A stretch of DNA of 64,000 bases from Phenylobacterium sp. Lineage in GTDB: Bacteria > Pseudomonadota > Alphaproteobacteria > Caulobacterales > Caulobacteraceae. Below are positions 54,401-64,000 of the stretch, in pieces. The position numbers and the translations under genes were made by a program. The notes under the pieces are model-generated. The model worked only from the letters and a program-made list of their open reading frames with translations. It was not told the DNA's origin and ran no database searches. Position 1 is the stretch's first letter; each line of letters starts with the position of its first letter. Location of the stretch: positions 62,001 to 126,000 of the forward strand of contig JADCAS010000011.1 of NCBI GenBank assembly GCA_020401865.1, written 5' to 3'.

Positions 54401-54888
54401 AAGGGGTTGAGGCGGGCCACGTCCTTGAGGTCGCGCTTCAGGCTGGGCAGATCCTGGATGTCGCCAAGACCGTAGTTGCTGGTCGGACCGCCGTTCTCCT
54501 CACGCTTGGCCAGGGCGGCGGTGATGACCACCTCTTCCACCTGGTTGGCGGCGAAGGCGAGGTTTACAGTCACCGGGGCGCCGACACCGACCGACTGGAC
54601 CTGCGAGGACTCGGTCCGGCCGGAAGAGGTGGCCTCGATCTTGTAGGGACCGCCAACGCGCAGGCCACGGGCGGTATAGAAGCCGTCAGGGCCGGAGAGG
54701 GTGGTCACCGTAGTGCCGGTCGGCGCGTGGGTGATGGTGACAGTGGCGCCGGCTACGGACGCGCCTGAGGCGTCGGTAATGCGGCCGCGGATGGCGCTGG
54801 TGGTTTCCTGGGCGAAGGCCGGGACGGCCATGGCGCACATCAGGGCGGCGACCGCCGCGCTGTTGGCGAGCATTCTCGTGGACATCAT
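51496..54888 (-). CDS. Oar-like TonB-dependent receptor with carboxypeptidase regulatory-like domain
   Basis: A 1130-residue outer-membrane receptor. The signal peptide ends AVPAFAQ. Residues about 28-115 form a carboxypeptidase-regulatory-like beta-sandwich (AIRGRITDASGASVAGATVT, DGFYTARGLRVGGPYKIEA). A TonB-box-like VEEVVITAALAKR follows, then a plug containing SNRFNSLTVDGVKQND and INVVTKSGTNDFKG, and a large barrel ending WQVKFGVKYSF. This is the Oar/BapA-like class first described in Myxococcus, often linked to protein or glycan uptake and adhesion; ligand unknown. The start could be either of the first two Met codons. A 174-bp AT-richer upstream region probably carries its promoter. Confidence 0.92.
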   Translation of the reverse strand: MMSTRMLANSAAVAALMCAMAVPAFAQETTSAIRGRITDASGASVAGATVTITHAPTGTTVTTLSGPDGFYTARGLRVGGPYKIEATSSGRTESSQVQSVGVGAPVTVNLAFAANQVEEVVITAALAKREENGGPTSNYGLGDIQDLPSLKRDLKDVARLNPFVVLDPSNLDAVFAGGVSNRFNSLTVDGVKQNDDFGLNNNGYPTQRSPISTDAVQAMSVNLAPYSVLYNDFQGANINVVTKSGTNDFKGTFVYEYSDQDYIGDRANGQKFTNIFEETSWAATLGGPIIKDKLFFFLSYEQFDAERGTIAGPVGSGKPVIAGNPNAAIPFITPAQVTQVQDILKNVYGYGVDSESSILNNLALPEEDTKKLVKLDWNITDNHRLAFTWQSTEGTRLIEGNRSSSTQLALYSHYYTKGDDLTVYTAQLNSEWTDNFRTELTVTQKEVVTLQVPVGGVAGNATGNGDEAAEYGQFSIGANPAVPNTATRILAGPDNSRHANELENTVRTYRARVFYDLGDHEFAAGVEKENLEVYNLFAQRTEGEFTFNSVADLQNRVLNQLVYQNAIVDANGDGVRNEKDLAAQFDYDTWNFYAQDTLRVTEDLTVTAGFRYTRLNQSDKPLANPYFLSRYGFSNSENLDGKSVLMPRVSFDWRPDYEANFGAVGVSGLRVTGGFGLFSGGAATVWVSNSFSNTGVLGASVSCLRNATSSACGLAAGTNDNAILSQVTSFADLPTALEALLDPTRPSIVNIQRSAGANGIDPSFEPIQTWKSSLTFTGDLNLGWLGDDYEFSVDYLRGDVRKGILWKDYRGGLSPVAFAPDGRPIYRRNAERGLFVTGVASSDSGSDLILTNTDQGFQQAWAFSLSKSWDSGFDGSFSYTLTDAKDVNPGTSSVAFSNWANLATADVNNPGLATSNYEIKHSYKLRLSWTKEFWDDNKTHVSLFMEHRSGLPYSFVYNISSSASMSTFGDGASNRQLFYVPQVDSSGNVTLTSDPIVTYATGFNMAAFNEYLKGVGLTDHAGRISPRNGFRSDDVTRFDLRLSQELPAFVPNGAKIKLFADFINIGNMINDEWGILEQVDFPSVAPIVGVDLAGGKYTYSNFRPAVKALSNSDAPNRSLWQVKFGVKYSF

Positions 54889-55062
54889 GGATACCCCTCC
54901 ATCGGATCAATCCGGCCTGCAGCCTGCCCCGACCGGTCGGGCGTGCGTATAGCGCGGAATGTCACAATTTGGGTGACGGTTTTTTAACAGTCGGATTCAC
55001 AGGTCGGACTGCTGCAAAAACGCCACGCTTCAAGCCCGGCGTGCCCGCGCAACGGGCGCCCC

Positions 55063-55656
55063 TCAGCCGCGCCCGGCCCAGACCGCCCGGATGCGGGCGT
55101 CGCGGCCGCAGCCGACCCTGTAGCGCTTGTAGTGACCGGGATTCTTGACCGCGTAGTCCTGATGGTAGCCCTCGCCCACCCAGAAGGTGGAGCGGGGCAG
55201 GATCCGGGTGGCGACCGGCCGGCGGATCTGGCGGGCGACGTCGGCCTTGACCTGCTCCGCGACGCGCTTCTCGGCGTCGGTCTCGACAAAGACCGCCGTG
55301 CGGTAGCTGGGGCCGATGTCACAGATCTGGCCGTTGGGATCCGTGGGATCGATGTTCCGGAAGAAGGCGGCGACCAGGTCCGGGTAGGTCGTTCGGGCCG
55401 GGTCCCAGGTCACCCGGATGGCCTCCAGGTGCCCCTCGTGGTTCTCGTAGATGGGATTGCGTTTCGCCCCTCCCGAGTAGCCGACCACCACGTCGACCAC
55501 GCCGCGGACGCCCTCCATGTCGTGCTCAGCGGACCAGAAGCAGCCGCCCGCGAAGACAGAAGTCCTCAGGTTCGAGCCCTTGGGCGGGGCGGAAGCGGCG
55601 GGGACTGCGGCGCCCACCAGCAGGGCCAGGCACAGGGCCAGGAAGACACGCATCAT
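55063..55656 (-). CDS. msrA: Exported peptide-methionine (S)-S-oxide reductase
   Basis: MsrA repairs S-form methionine sulfoxide. The 197-residue protein has an N-terminal signal peptide (VFLALCLALLVGAAVPAASA), so it should act in the periplasm, like the envelope MsrA forms. The catalytic Cys39 is in AGGCFWSAEHDMEGV, and GYSGG, FFRNIDPT and EGYHQDYAVKNPG are conserved. GGAG lies nine bases before ATG 55656. Its reductant could be the DsbD/ScsB-like transporter in this window, which is inference. Confidence 0.94.
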   Translation of the reverse strand: MMRVFLALCLALLVGAAVPAASAPPKGSNLRTSVFAGGCFWSAEHDMEGVRGVVDVVVGYSGGAKRNPIYENHEGHLEAIRVTWDPARTTYPDLVAAFFRNIDPTDPNGQICDIGPSYRTAVFVETDAEKRVAEQVKADVARQIRRPVATRILPRSTFWVGEGYHQDYAVKNPGHYKRYRVGCGRDARIRAVWAGRG

Positions 55657-55684
55657 GGGCGCAACTCCATTGCGGCGGGCGCGA

Positions 55685-56329
55685 TCAGACGAGGTCGGTG
55701 ACGAAGGCCGCCTCGGTCCGGGCCCGGACCTCCTCAAGGGTAACGCCGGGGGCCAGTTCCACAAGCCTGACGGCGCCGCGGCCCCGGTTGATCTCGAAGA
55801 CGCCGAGGTCGGTGATCAGCAGGTCGACCACGCCCTTGCCGGTGAGGGGCAGGGAGCACTCGCGGACCAGCTTGGACCGACCCGACTTCTCGCAGTGCTC
55901 CATGACCACGATGACCCGCTTGACGCCCGCCACCAGGTCCATGGCGCCGCCCATGCCCTTGACCATCTTGCCGGGCACCATCCAGTTCGCCAGGTCGCCG
56001 TTGGCGGCCACCTGCATGGCGCCGAGGACCGAAAGGTCGATATGCCCGCCGCGGATCATGGCGAAGGACTCTGCGCTGTTGAAGTAGGATGAGGAGTCCA
56101 ACTCGCTGATGGTCATCTTGCCGGCGTTGACGAGGTCGGGATCCTCCTCCCCCTCGAAGGGATAGGGGCCCATGCCCAGCATGCCGTTCTCGGACTGCAG
56201 GGTGACCTGCACGCCCGGCGGGATGTGGTTGGCGACCAGGGTCGGGATGCCGATGCCGAGGTTGACGTAGAAGCCGTCCTTCAGCTCGCGGGCCGCCCGG
56301 GCGGTCATGTCGTCGCGGGTCCAGGGCAT
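55685..56329 (-). CDS. scoB: 3-oxoacid CoA-transferase subunit B
   Basis: Catalytic subunit of succinyl-CoA:3-ketoacid CoA-transferase, which activates acetoacetate for ketone-body or beta-ketoadipate breakdown. In 214 residues it has YVNLGIGIPTLVANHI, the covalent-intermediate Glu47 in LQSENGMLGMGP, and VMEHCEKSGRSKLV. The start overlaps the scoA stop by one base (TGATG). The mature enzyme is an AB pair; SCOT-type specificity is a family-based call. Confidence 0.94.
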   Translation of the reverse strand: MPWTRDDMTARAARELKDGFYVNLGIGIPTLVANHIPPGVQVTLQSENGMLGMGPYPFEGEEDPDLVNAGKMTISELDSSSYFNSAESFAMIRGGHIDLSVLGAMQVAANGDLANWMVPGKMVKGMGGAMDLVAGVKRVIVVMEHCEKSGRSKLVRECSLPLTGKGVVDLLITDLGVFEINRGRGAVRLVELAPGVTLEEVRARTEAAFVTDLV

Positions 56330-57048
56330 CAGGCGCTCGCCTTCTCGGTGCGGGAGCGGGTGGTCAGGCGCTCAATGCGTTTCTCGTAGGCCGGGCCCTT
56401 CAGGATGCGGTGCACGTAGACGCCGGGGGTGTGGATCATGTCCTTGTCGAGGGCCCCTGTCGGAACGAGGGACTCGACCTCGGCCACGCAGACCCGGCCG
56501 GCCGTCGCCATCATCGGATTGAAGTTCCGCGCCGTCTTCCGGTAGATCAGGTTGCCCTCGGCGTCGCCCTTCCAGGCCTTGACGATGGAGAGGTCGGCCT
56601 TCAGCGCCCGCTCCATCAGGTAGGTCTCGCCGTCGAACTCGCGGGTCTCCTTACCTTCGGCGACCACCGTGCCCACGCCCGTCCGGGTGTAGAAGGCCGG
56701 GACGCCCGCCCCGCCGGCGCGGATGCGCTCGGCCAGGGTGCCCTGCGGCGTGAACTCCACCTCCAGCCTCCCCTCGATGTAGAGCCGCTCAAAGAGCTCG
56801 TTCTCGCCCACGTAGGAGCTGATCATCTTGCGGATCTGGCCGTTCTCGAGCAGCAGGCCGAGGCCGAAGCCGTCGACGCCGCAGTTGTTCGAGACCACGG
56901 TCAGGTCCTTCACCCCGGACTCCCGGATCGCCAGGATGAGGTTTTCGGGAATGCCGCAGAGGCCGAAGCCCCCGGCCATGACCGTCATGCCGTCAAACAG
57001 CAGGCCGGCGAGGGCGGAGGCTGCATCGGATTGAATCTTGGTCGCCAT
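56329..57048 (-). CDS. scoA: 3-oxoacid CoA-transferase subunit A
   Basis: Partner subunit of ScoB. The 239-residue protein has [18 protein letters not shown], the [19 protein letters not shown] motif, [19 protein letters not shown] and [16 protein letters not shown], all typical of the A subunit. ATG 57048. It is divergent from the 2-oxoglutarate oxygenase gene, leaving 100 bp for both promoters. Confidence 0.95.
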   Translation of the reverse strand: MATKIQSDAASALAGLLFDGMTVMAGGFGLCGIPENLILAIRESGVKDLTVVSNNCGVDGFGLGLLLENGQIRKMISSYVGENELFERLYIEGRLEVEFTPQGTLAERIRAGGAGVPAFYTRTGVGTVVAEGKETREFDGETYLMERALKADLSIVKAWKGDAEGNLIYRKTARNFNPMMATAGRVCVAEVESLVPTGALDKDMIHTPGVYVHRILKGPAYEKRIERLTTRSRTEKASA

Positions 57049-57148
57049 GGGGGCACTCTACGCTGCATTGCAGCATTTGAAAACGTCCCGGACGCCCTGC
57101 GGGTCCTCCGGATTGGCGCGGAGCCCCGCCGCGGTGTAGGAGGCGGAC

Positions 57149-58096
57149 ATGACCCAGCCCCCCGCCCCTTCCGGCCTGCCGCCGGTGGATTTCAACGACT
57201 GGTCCGCCGACTTCGAGGGCTTTTCCCGCCGCCTGGGCGACAGCTTCGTCCGATACGGTTTCTGCGTCATCGCCCACCACGACCTGGACCTGCCCCGGAT
57301 CGACCGGGCGCTCGCCGCCTCCCGCGCCTTCTTCGCCCTGCCGGAGGAGGTGAAGCGCCGCTACGTGACCGGCGTCGGGGGTCAGCGCGGCTATACGCCC
57401 TTCGGGGTCGAGACCGCCAAGGACGCCCAGCACTTCGACCTGAAGGAGTTCTGGCACATGGGCCGGGAGCTTCCGTTGGGTCACGCCTACGCCCCGGTCA
57501 TGCCGCCGAATGTCTGGCCGGCGGAGACTCCCGGCTTCCGCGAAGAGGTCTCCTGGCTGTTCCACGCCCTGGAGGATTTCGGCCTGAGGGTGCTTCAGGC
57601 CCTGGCCGCCTACCTCGGACTGGAGCGCAGCTGGTTCGAGGATCCGGTCCGGGACGGCAACTCCATCCTGCGCCTCCTACACTATCCGCCGGTCCCTCCA
57701 GATGGGCCGAACATCCGGGCCGGAGCGCATGGGGACATCAACGTCATCACCCTGTTGCTCGGCGCGGAGGAGGCGGGGCTGGAGGTGCTGGACCACGACG
57801 GCCGCTGGATACCGGTCAATCCACCGGCCGGATCTTTGGTCTGCAACATCGGCGACATGCTGGAGCGGCTGAGCAACCGGGTCCTGCCCTCGACCATCCA
57901 CCGGGTGGTCAATCCGGCGCCGGAGCGGCGGGGCGTCTCGCGCTACTCGACGCCCTTCTTCCTGCACTTCCGGCCGGACTTCGAGGTCCGCACCCTGCCC
58001 GGCTGCGTCACGGCGGAGCGGCCCGACGCCTTCCCCGAACCGATCACCGCCGACGCCTTCCTCCAGCAGAGGCTGAGGGAGATCAAGCTGGCCTGA
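57149..58096 (+). CDS. Isopenicillin N synthase-like 2-oxoglutarate/Fe(II) oxygenase
   Basis: A 315-residue mononuclear iron oxygenase. The N-terminal DIOX_N segment (FVRYGFCVIAHHDL, RAFFALPEEVKRRY) precedes the jelly-roll core, in which the iron triad is His194-x-Asp196 (GAHGDINVITLL) and His251 (PSTIHRVVNP); Arg265-x-Ser267 (SRYSTPFFLHF) would bind 2-oxoglutarate. This is the fold of isopenicillin N synthase and flavonoid dioxygenases; bacterial members act on varied small molecules and the substrate is unknown. AGGAGG sits six bases before ATG 57149. Its end overlaps the convergent carbonic anhydrase gene by 14 bp. Confidence 0.9.
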   Translation: MTQPPAPSGLPPVDFNDWSADFEGFSRRLGDSFVRYGFCVIAHHDLDLPRIDRALAASRAFFALPEEVKRRYVTGVGGQRGYTPFGVETAKDAQHFDLKEFWHMGRELPLGHAYAPVMPPNVWPAETPGFREEVSWLFHALEDFGLRVLQALAAYLGLERSWFEDPVRDGNSILRLLHYPPVPPDGPNIRAGAHGDINVITLLLGAEEAGLEVLDHDGRWIPVNPPAGSLVCNIGDMLERLSNRVLPSTIHRVVNPAPERRGVSRYSTPFFLHFRPDFEVRTLPGCVTAERPDAFPEPITADAFLQQRLREIKLA

Positions 58097-58712
58097 CGCC
58101 AGGCTGGAGGGCCTCCAGGCGGGCGGCGTCCGAGACCGTCACCGAGAGGTCGGTCAGCAGGCCGTCGTGGATGGCGTAGATCCAGCCATGGACGCTGATC
58201 GCCTGCCCGCGCGCCCAGGCGTCCTGGACGAAGACGTCCGAGGCGACGTTCCGCACCTGGCGGATGACATTCAGCTCGCAGAGCCGGTCCAGGCGCGGGC
58301 CGTCCCCGAGCGCCTCGAGTTCTGTCCGGTTCTCGGCGTAGATTTCCCGGATCGGGTGAAGCCAGTGGTCGACCAGGCCCCGCCGACGCCCGTCCACCGC
58401 CGCGGCCACGCCACCGCAGCCATAGTGTCCCACCACCATGATGTGACGCACCTTGAGCACGTCCACGGCGAACTGGAGCACAGACAGGTAGTTGGCGTCC
58501 TGCGGCGGGGCGAGGTTGGCGACGTTGCGGTGCACGAAGAGCTCGCCGGGATCGAGGCCAACGATCTCGTTGGCCGGCACCCGACTGTCGGCGCATCCGA
58601 TCCAGAGGTACTCCGGGCTCTGCTGGCCGGCGAGGCGTTGGAAAAAACCAGGGTCGACGGACAGCTTGGCCGCCGCCCAGCGCCGGTTGTTGGCCTTGAG
58701 GTCGTCAAGCAT
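58083..58712 (-). CDS. Beta-class carbonic anhydrase
   Basis: Interconverts CO2 and bicarbonate. The 209-residue protein has the zinc ligands Cys40 (with Asp42 and Arg44, in IGCADSRVP), His96 and Cys99 (VVGHYGCGGV), plus FVHRNVAN, as in E. coli Can/CynT2. It is the last gene of an operon with the FAH-type and zeta-GST-type genes; its start follows the GST stop directly. Supply of bicarbonate for carboxylases is the usual role. Confidence 0.94.
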   Translation of the reverse strand: MLDDLKANNRRWAAAKLSVDPGFFQRLAGQQSPEYLWIGCADSRVPANEIVGLDPGELFVHRNVANLAPPQDANYLSVLQFAVDVLKVRHIMVVGHYGCGGVAAAVDGRRRGLVDHWLHPIREIYAENRTELEALGDGPRLDRLCELNVIRQVRNVASDVFVQDAWARGQAISVHGWIYAIHDGLLTDLSVTVSDAARLEALQPGVRPA

Positions 58713-59366
58713 TCAGGCTCCCGGCGCTCCGGGCTGGTTCCGCGGGTGGGCGGCCTCAAAGGCCGGATGGGCGGCGGCATGGTCTGCGACCGCCTTCAGG
58801 GCGGGCCAGCGGGCCATGTCGAGATTGTAGCGCGCAGCGGCGTAGACCTGCGGGATCAGAAGACAGTCGGCGAGGGTCGGCGTCGCGCCAAAGGCGAACC
58901 CCTCGCCGTGCCGGTGGACCAGAATTTCAAGGGCGTCGAACCCGTCGCCCACCCAGCGGGCGCACCAGGCCGTCACGTCATCGCGTGAGACGCCCAGGCC
59001 CTCCAGGGCCTTTTGGACGCGGACGTTGTTCAGCGGATGAATGTCGCAGGCCACGATGTTCGCCATGGCGCGCACACGCGCCCGTCCAAGGGGATCGGCC
59101 GGCAGGAGCGCGGGCTCGGGATAGGTCTCCTCCAGCCATTCCAGGATGGCCAGGCTCTGGGTCAGGAGCTCCCCGCCTCCCGTCTCAAGGGCCGGCGCCA
59201 GGCCCTGCGGATTTCGGGCGCGATAGGCCTCGCCATGCTGGTCGCCGGCCCGCAGGTCGACGGGGACGGTGTCGAACTCCAGCCCCTTCAGGGCGAGGCC
59301 GATCCGGACTCGGTAGGGCGCAGTGGCGGCCCAGAAGTTGTAGAGGGTGAGGGTCAAGACGGTCAC
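58713..59366 (-). CDS. Zeta-class GST-like maleylacetoacetate/maleylpyruvate isomerase
   Basis: A 217-residue glutathione-transferase-fold protein. YRVRIGLALKGLEFDTVPVDL, NPQGLAPALE, TQSLAILEWLEETYPEP and CDIHPLNNVRVQKAL are typical of maleylacetoacetate isomerases. The catalytic loop, however, reads FWAATAPYRVRI where family members have Y-W-R-S-S-C/A-S-(Y/W)-R-V-R-I: the two serines are replaced by Ala and Thr. The GTG start at 59366 overlaps the stop of the FAH-type gene (GTGA), so both are made together. Context argues for isomerisation of a maleyl-type intermediate; the altered loop makes activity uncertain. Confidence 0.75.
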   Translation of the reverse strand: MTVLTLTLYNFWAATAPYRVRIGLALKGLEFDTVPVDLRAGDQHGEAYRARNPQGLAPALETGGGELLTQSLAILEWLEETYPEPALLPADPLGRARVRAMANIVACDIHPLNNVRVQKALEGLGVSRDDVTAWCARWVGDGFDALEILVHRHGEGFAFGATPTLADCLLIPQVYAAARYNLDMARWPALKAVADHAAAHPAFEAAHPRNQPGAPGA

Positions 59367-60043
59367 TCCAGCTGAAAGGACAGAGAGCCGACGCCCTCGA
59401 CCTCGCTCTCGATTCGGTCGCCGCGCTGCAGCGGGCCGACGCCCTCCGGCGTCCCCGTGAAGATCAGGTCGCCGGCCGCCAGGGTCCACAGCCGCGAGGC
59501 CTCGGAGATGATCTCGGCGACGTTCCAGATCATGTCCGCCACGACGGCGTCCTGGCGCACCGCGCCATTGATGGACAGGCGGATGGCCCCCTGGGGCGGG
59601 GCGGCCGTCCAGGGCCGGATCGCCGAGACGGGGCCGGAGGCGTCGAACCCCTTGGAGGCCTCCCAGGGCTGGCCCTTGTCCTTGGCCAGGGCCTGAAGGT
59701 CCCGGCGGGTCAGGTCGACGCCGACGGCGTAGCCGAAGACGGCCTCAAGAGCCCGCCCGACCGGGATGTCGGAACCTCCCGACTTCAGGGCGACGACGAG
59801 TTCGATCTCATGGTGGAGGTTGGTGGTGGCCGGTGGAAAGGGAACCGCGCCCCCCGGGGGGACGATGGCGTCCGCCGGCTTGGCGAAGAAGAAGGGCGGG
59901 TCCCGGTCATCGCCGCCCATTTCGCGCCGGTGGGCGGCGTAGTTCCGGCCCACACAGAGAACGCGACGGACCGGGAAGAGGGCGTCGGAGCCTACGACAG
60001 GCAGGAGAACCGCCGGCGGCGGAGCATGGACGTAGCGGGTCAT
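59363..60043 (-). CDS. Fumarylacetoacetate hydrolase family protein (fumarylpyruvate hydrolase-like)
   Basis: A 226-residue single-domain FAH enzyme. VLCVGRNYAAHRREMG, the metal ligands in HHEIELVVAL and VGVDLTRRDLQ, and GDLIFTGTPEGVGPL are intact. The size matches fumarylpyruvate hydrolase (gentisate pathway) and FAHD1, not the about 420-residue fumarylacetoacetase of tyrosine breakdown. Paired with the zeta-GST-like isomerase it would complete the two last steps of a gentisate- or homogentisate-type route; the ring-cleavage dioxygenase is not in the window. Start ATG 60043 is chosen; ATG 60055 is also in frame. Upstream in-frame sequence is antisense to the CaiB gene and not coding. Confidence 0.88.
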   Translation of the reverse strand: MTRYVHAPPPAVLLPVVGSDALFPVRRVLCVGRNYAAHRREMGGDDRDPPFFFAKPADAIVPPGGAVPFPPATTNLHHEIELVVALKSGGSDIPVGRALEAVFGYAVGVDLTRRDLQALAKDKGQPWEASKGFDASGPVSAIRPWTAAPPQGAIRLSINGAVRQDAVVADMIWNVAEIISEASRLWTLAAGDLIFTGTPEGVGPLQRGDRIESEVEGVGSLSFQLE

Positions 60044-60151
60044 ACACGCGGGCATACGCCCGTCGGGGCGGAAGGAAAACCCCAGAGCACAGGCGATTGA
60101 CAGCGGCGGCGGCCTGCGGCCTAGGTCGGCCGCCCGGAACCGGAGAGCGAC

Positions 60152-61366
60152 ATGCCCGATCACGCGCCGAAAGGCCCTCTTTCCGACCTGCGGGTCGTGG
60201 AGATGGGCACCCTGATCGCGGGGCCCTTCTGCGGCCAGGTGCTGGGCGACTTCGGCGCCGACGTGGTCAAGATCGAGGACCCGGGCAAGGGCGATCCCAT
60301 GCGCCAGTGGGGCCGGTCCCTGCCCAAGGGCCTGTCGCCCTGGTGGCCGGTCATCGGGCGAAACAAGCGCTCGGTCGCCCTCGACCTGCGCCAGCCCGAA
60401 GGCCGTGAGCTGGCCCTCGCCCTCATCGACCAGGCCGACGTGCTGATCGAGAACTTCCGCCCCGGCGCCCTGGAGAAGTGGGGCATGGGCTACGAGGTCC
60501 TCGCCGCCCGCAATCCCCGCCTGGTCATGGCCCGGGTCTCCGGCTTCGGCCAGACCGGACCCTATTCGCAGCGGGCGGGCTACGGCCTGATCGGCGAGGC
60601 CATGGGCGGCCTGCGGTACGTGACCGGCGAGCCCGACCGGCCGCCGGCCCGGGCCGGCATCTCGATCGGCGACAGCCTCACCGCCCTTCACGCCGTGATC
60701 GGCGTGATGATGGCCCTGCACCACCGCGAGCACACCGGGCGAGGCCAGATGATCGACGCGGCGCTCTACGAGAGCGTCCTCTCGGTGATGGAGAACCTCG
60801 TCACCGAGTACGACCTGACCGGCTATGTCCGCGAGCGCTCGGGCTCCATCCTGCCGGGCATCGCCCCCTCGAACGTCTATCCCTGCGCCAATGGCGAGAG
60901 CCTGCTGATCGGCGGCAATGGCGACGCCGTCTTCGCCCGCCTCGCCGCCACCATGGGGCGCGAGGACCTGGCGGCCGACCCCCGGTTCGCCACCCATGCG
61001 GCCCGGGGCGAGAACCAGGCCGAGCTGGACGCCCTCGTCTCGAACTGGACCCGCAACTGGCCCCTGCCCGAGCTCCTCGCCCTGCTGGAGGCCAACGGCG
61101 TGCCCTGCGGCCGCATCTTCCGCGCCCCCGACATGCTGGAGGACCCGCAGTTCGCCGCCCGCCAGTCCATCGTCGAGGTGGATCACCCGGTCTTCGGGAA
61201 GGTGAAGATGCAGAACGCCTTCCCGAAGCTCTCAGAGACCCCGGGGAGCGTGCGCTGGCCGGGCCCGGCCCTGGGCGAGCACACCCGTGAGGTCCTGGAA
61301 GGTCTGGGCGTCGATGCGGCGCGCCTTGCGGACCTCGCGGCCCGGAAGGTCACCGCCCTTCCCTGA
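60152..61366 (+). CDS. CaiB/BaiF family (class III) CoA-transferase
   Basis: A 404-residue CoA-transferase. LRVVEMGTLIAGPFCGQVLG, FGADVVKIEDPGKGDPMR, NKRSVALDLRQPEGR and the catalytic Asp174 in GISIGDSLTALHAVIG are diagnostic. The acyl substrate (oxalate, succinate, carnitine, arylalkyl) is not predictable. GGAG precedes ATG 60152. It is divergent from the FAH-type gene, and its stop codon abuts the proB stop (TGATCA), so the two genes converge with no spacer. Confidence 0.92.
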   Translation: MPDHAPKGPLSDLRVVEMGTLIAGPFCGQVLGDFGADVVKIEDPGKGDPMRQWGRSLPKGLSPWWPVIGRNKRSVALDLRQPEGRELALALIDQADVLIENFRPGALEKWGMGYEVLAARNPRLVMARVSGFGQTGPYSQRAGYGLIGEAMGGLRYVTGEPDRPPARAGISIGDSLTALHAVIGVMMALHHREHTGRGQMIDAALYESVLSVMENLVTEYDLTGYVRERSGSILPGIAPSNVYPCANGESLLIGGNGDAVFARLAATMGREDLAADPRFATHAARGENQAELDALVSNWTRNWPLPELLALLEANGVPCGRIFRAPDMLEDPQFAARQSIVEVDHPVFGKVKMQNAFPKLSETPGSVRWPGPALGEHTREVLEGLGVDAARLADLAARKVTALP

Positions 61367-63528
<2,162 letters not shown>

Positions 63529-63550
63529 CTAGCACGTCCCGCCGGCAAAA

Positions 63551-64000
63551 TCAGGCCAGCCAGATCATCCCGCGGGAGGGCAGGGCCTCGCCGCGGGAGG
63601 TGACGAAGGTCTGCCGGCGCTCCCCGGTGTAGAGGAAACCCGCCTTGACCAGCACGGCGTCCGAGGCCGGGTTCTCGTCCAGCCGCCAGGCCCGCACAAG
63701 GGTCCGGCCCCAGTCCCGGGCGGCCCAGGCCAGGGCGGCGGTCACCGCCTCGGTCATCAGGCCGGCGCCCCAGTAGGGCCGGCCCAGCCAATAACCGATC
63801 TCCGTCGCCGGGGCGGGTTCGCCGAAGAAGGACAGGACGCCAACCAGGCCCTCGTCCGGATGGTCCAGAGCAAAGCGGGCCTCCAGGTCGGGATCCTGGG
63901 TCTCGCCTGAGGCGAGAAAGGCCTCGGCGTCCGCGAGAGTGTAGGGATGGGGAATGCGGGCCGTGGTGCGCGCCACCTCGAAGTCGGCGCACAGGGCCGC
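63551..64000 (-). CDS. GNAT family N-acetyltransferase (5' end outside window)
   Basis: The frame is open at base 64000 and continues upstream of the ATG at 63976 with AALCADFEVARTTARIPHPY, which matches the usual start of RimJ/RimL-like acetyltransferases, so the gene is cut by the window. Visible parts are TEIGYWLGRPYWGAGLMTEA (acetyl-CoA loop) and LDENPASDAVLVKAGFLYTGE. In many alphaproteobacteria such a gene precedes obgE; the substrate is unknown. Confidence 0.85.
   Translation of the reverse strand, partial: AALCADFEVARTTARIPHPYTLADAEAFLASGETQDPDLEARFALDHPDEGLVGVLSFFGEPAPATEIGYWLGRPYWGAGLMTEAVTAALAWAARDWGRTLVRAWRLDENPASDAVLVKAGFLYTGERRQTFVTSRGEALPSRGMIWLA

Noticed and set aside
60044..61186. 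In-frame upstream extension that would make the FAH-type protein 607 residues
   Set aside because: The extension is antisense to the CaiB CoA-transferase gene and low-complexity; a single FAH domain starting at 60043 is complete.

Overview
The window is a dense (about 90 % coding), very GC-rich stretch of alphaproteobacterial chromosome. Gene content and style point to Caulobacteraceae (Phenylobacterium/Caulobacter-like): many TonB-dependent receptor and TAT-exported enzymes, SapC, a DUF3035/BamF-type lipoprotein next to lspA, short NrdA/NrdB, HisG with HisZ, a ScsB/DsbD-like reductase and the obgE-proB pair. This assignment is inference from gene content; there is no rRNA, and I found no tRNA, CRISPR array, transposase or phage gene.

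Layout. 1-4.3 kb: 3' part of lspA, putA (proline to glutamate) and a small outer-membrane lipoprotein. 4.3-4.6 kb: tandem palindromic intergenic repeats. 4.6-9.5 kb: beta-lactamase-fold hydrolase, degenerate TraB/GumN protein, mutL, DJ-1/PfpI protein. 9.7-15.5 kb: an accessory-looking block: a patchily AT-rich TetR regulator divergent from a TonB receptor operon containing a saccharopine-dehydrogenase-like protein, two membrane proteins and a 64-codon vestige of a FAD monooxygenase. 15.6-26.1 kb: PhoD, rsmD, enoyl-CoA hydratase, RluB-type pseudouridine synthase head-to-head with tadA, dienelactone hydrolase, class V aminotransferase, AMP nucleosidase, dicarboxylate symporter, htpX. 26.1-29.5 kb: nrdB and nrdA, each preceded by a pair of NrdR-box-like sites with identical 31-bp phasing. 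29.5-36.1 kb: OmpA-type porin with a 26-proline linker, CPA2/Kef antiporter, M13 peptidase, PP_4765-type flavoprotein. 36.1-36.45 kb: structured intergenic region bounded by 22-bp inverted repeats. 36.4-40 kb: hisS-hisZ-hisG operon with 4-nt overlaps. 40.2-49 kb: SDR, acyl-CoA ligase, dsbD-pgi, two hot-dog proteins and sapC. 49-51.4 kb: agmatine-to-putrescine pathway aguA-aguB plus a coupled acetyltransferase. 51.5-54.9 kb: Oar-like TonB receptor. 55-61.4 kb: msrA, 3-oxoacid CoA-transferase scoAB, 2-oxoglutarate oxygenase, FAH/zeta-GST/carbonic anhydrase operon, CaiB-type CoA-transferase. 61.4-64 kb: proB-obgE and a GNAT protein cut by the window end.

Most genes are housekeeping or catabolic and arranged in short operons with 1-4-nt ATGA/GTGA overlaps. 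Proline catabolism (putA) and synthesis (proB) are both present. The most interesting non-textbook signals are the TetR/TonB block with its gene remnant, the paired NrdR-like boxes, the 22-bp inverted repeats around the hisG 3' end, and the head-to-head tadA/pseudouridine-synthase pair whose start codons lie inside each other's first codons.
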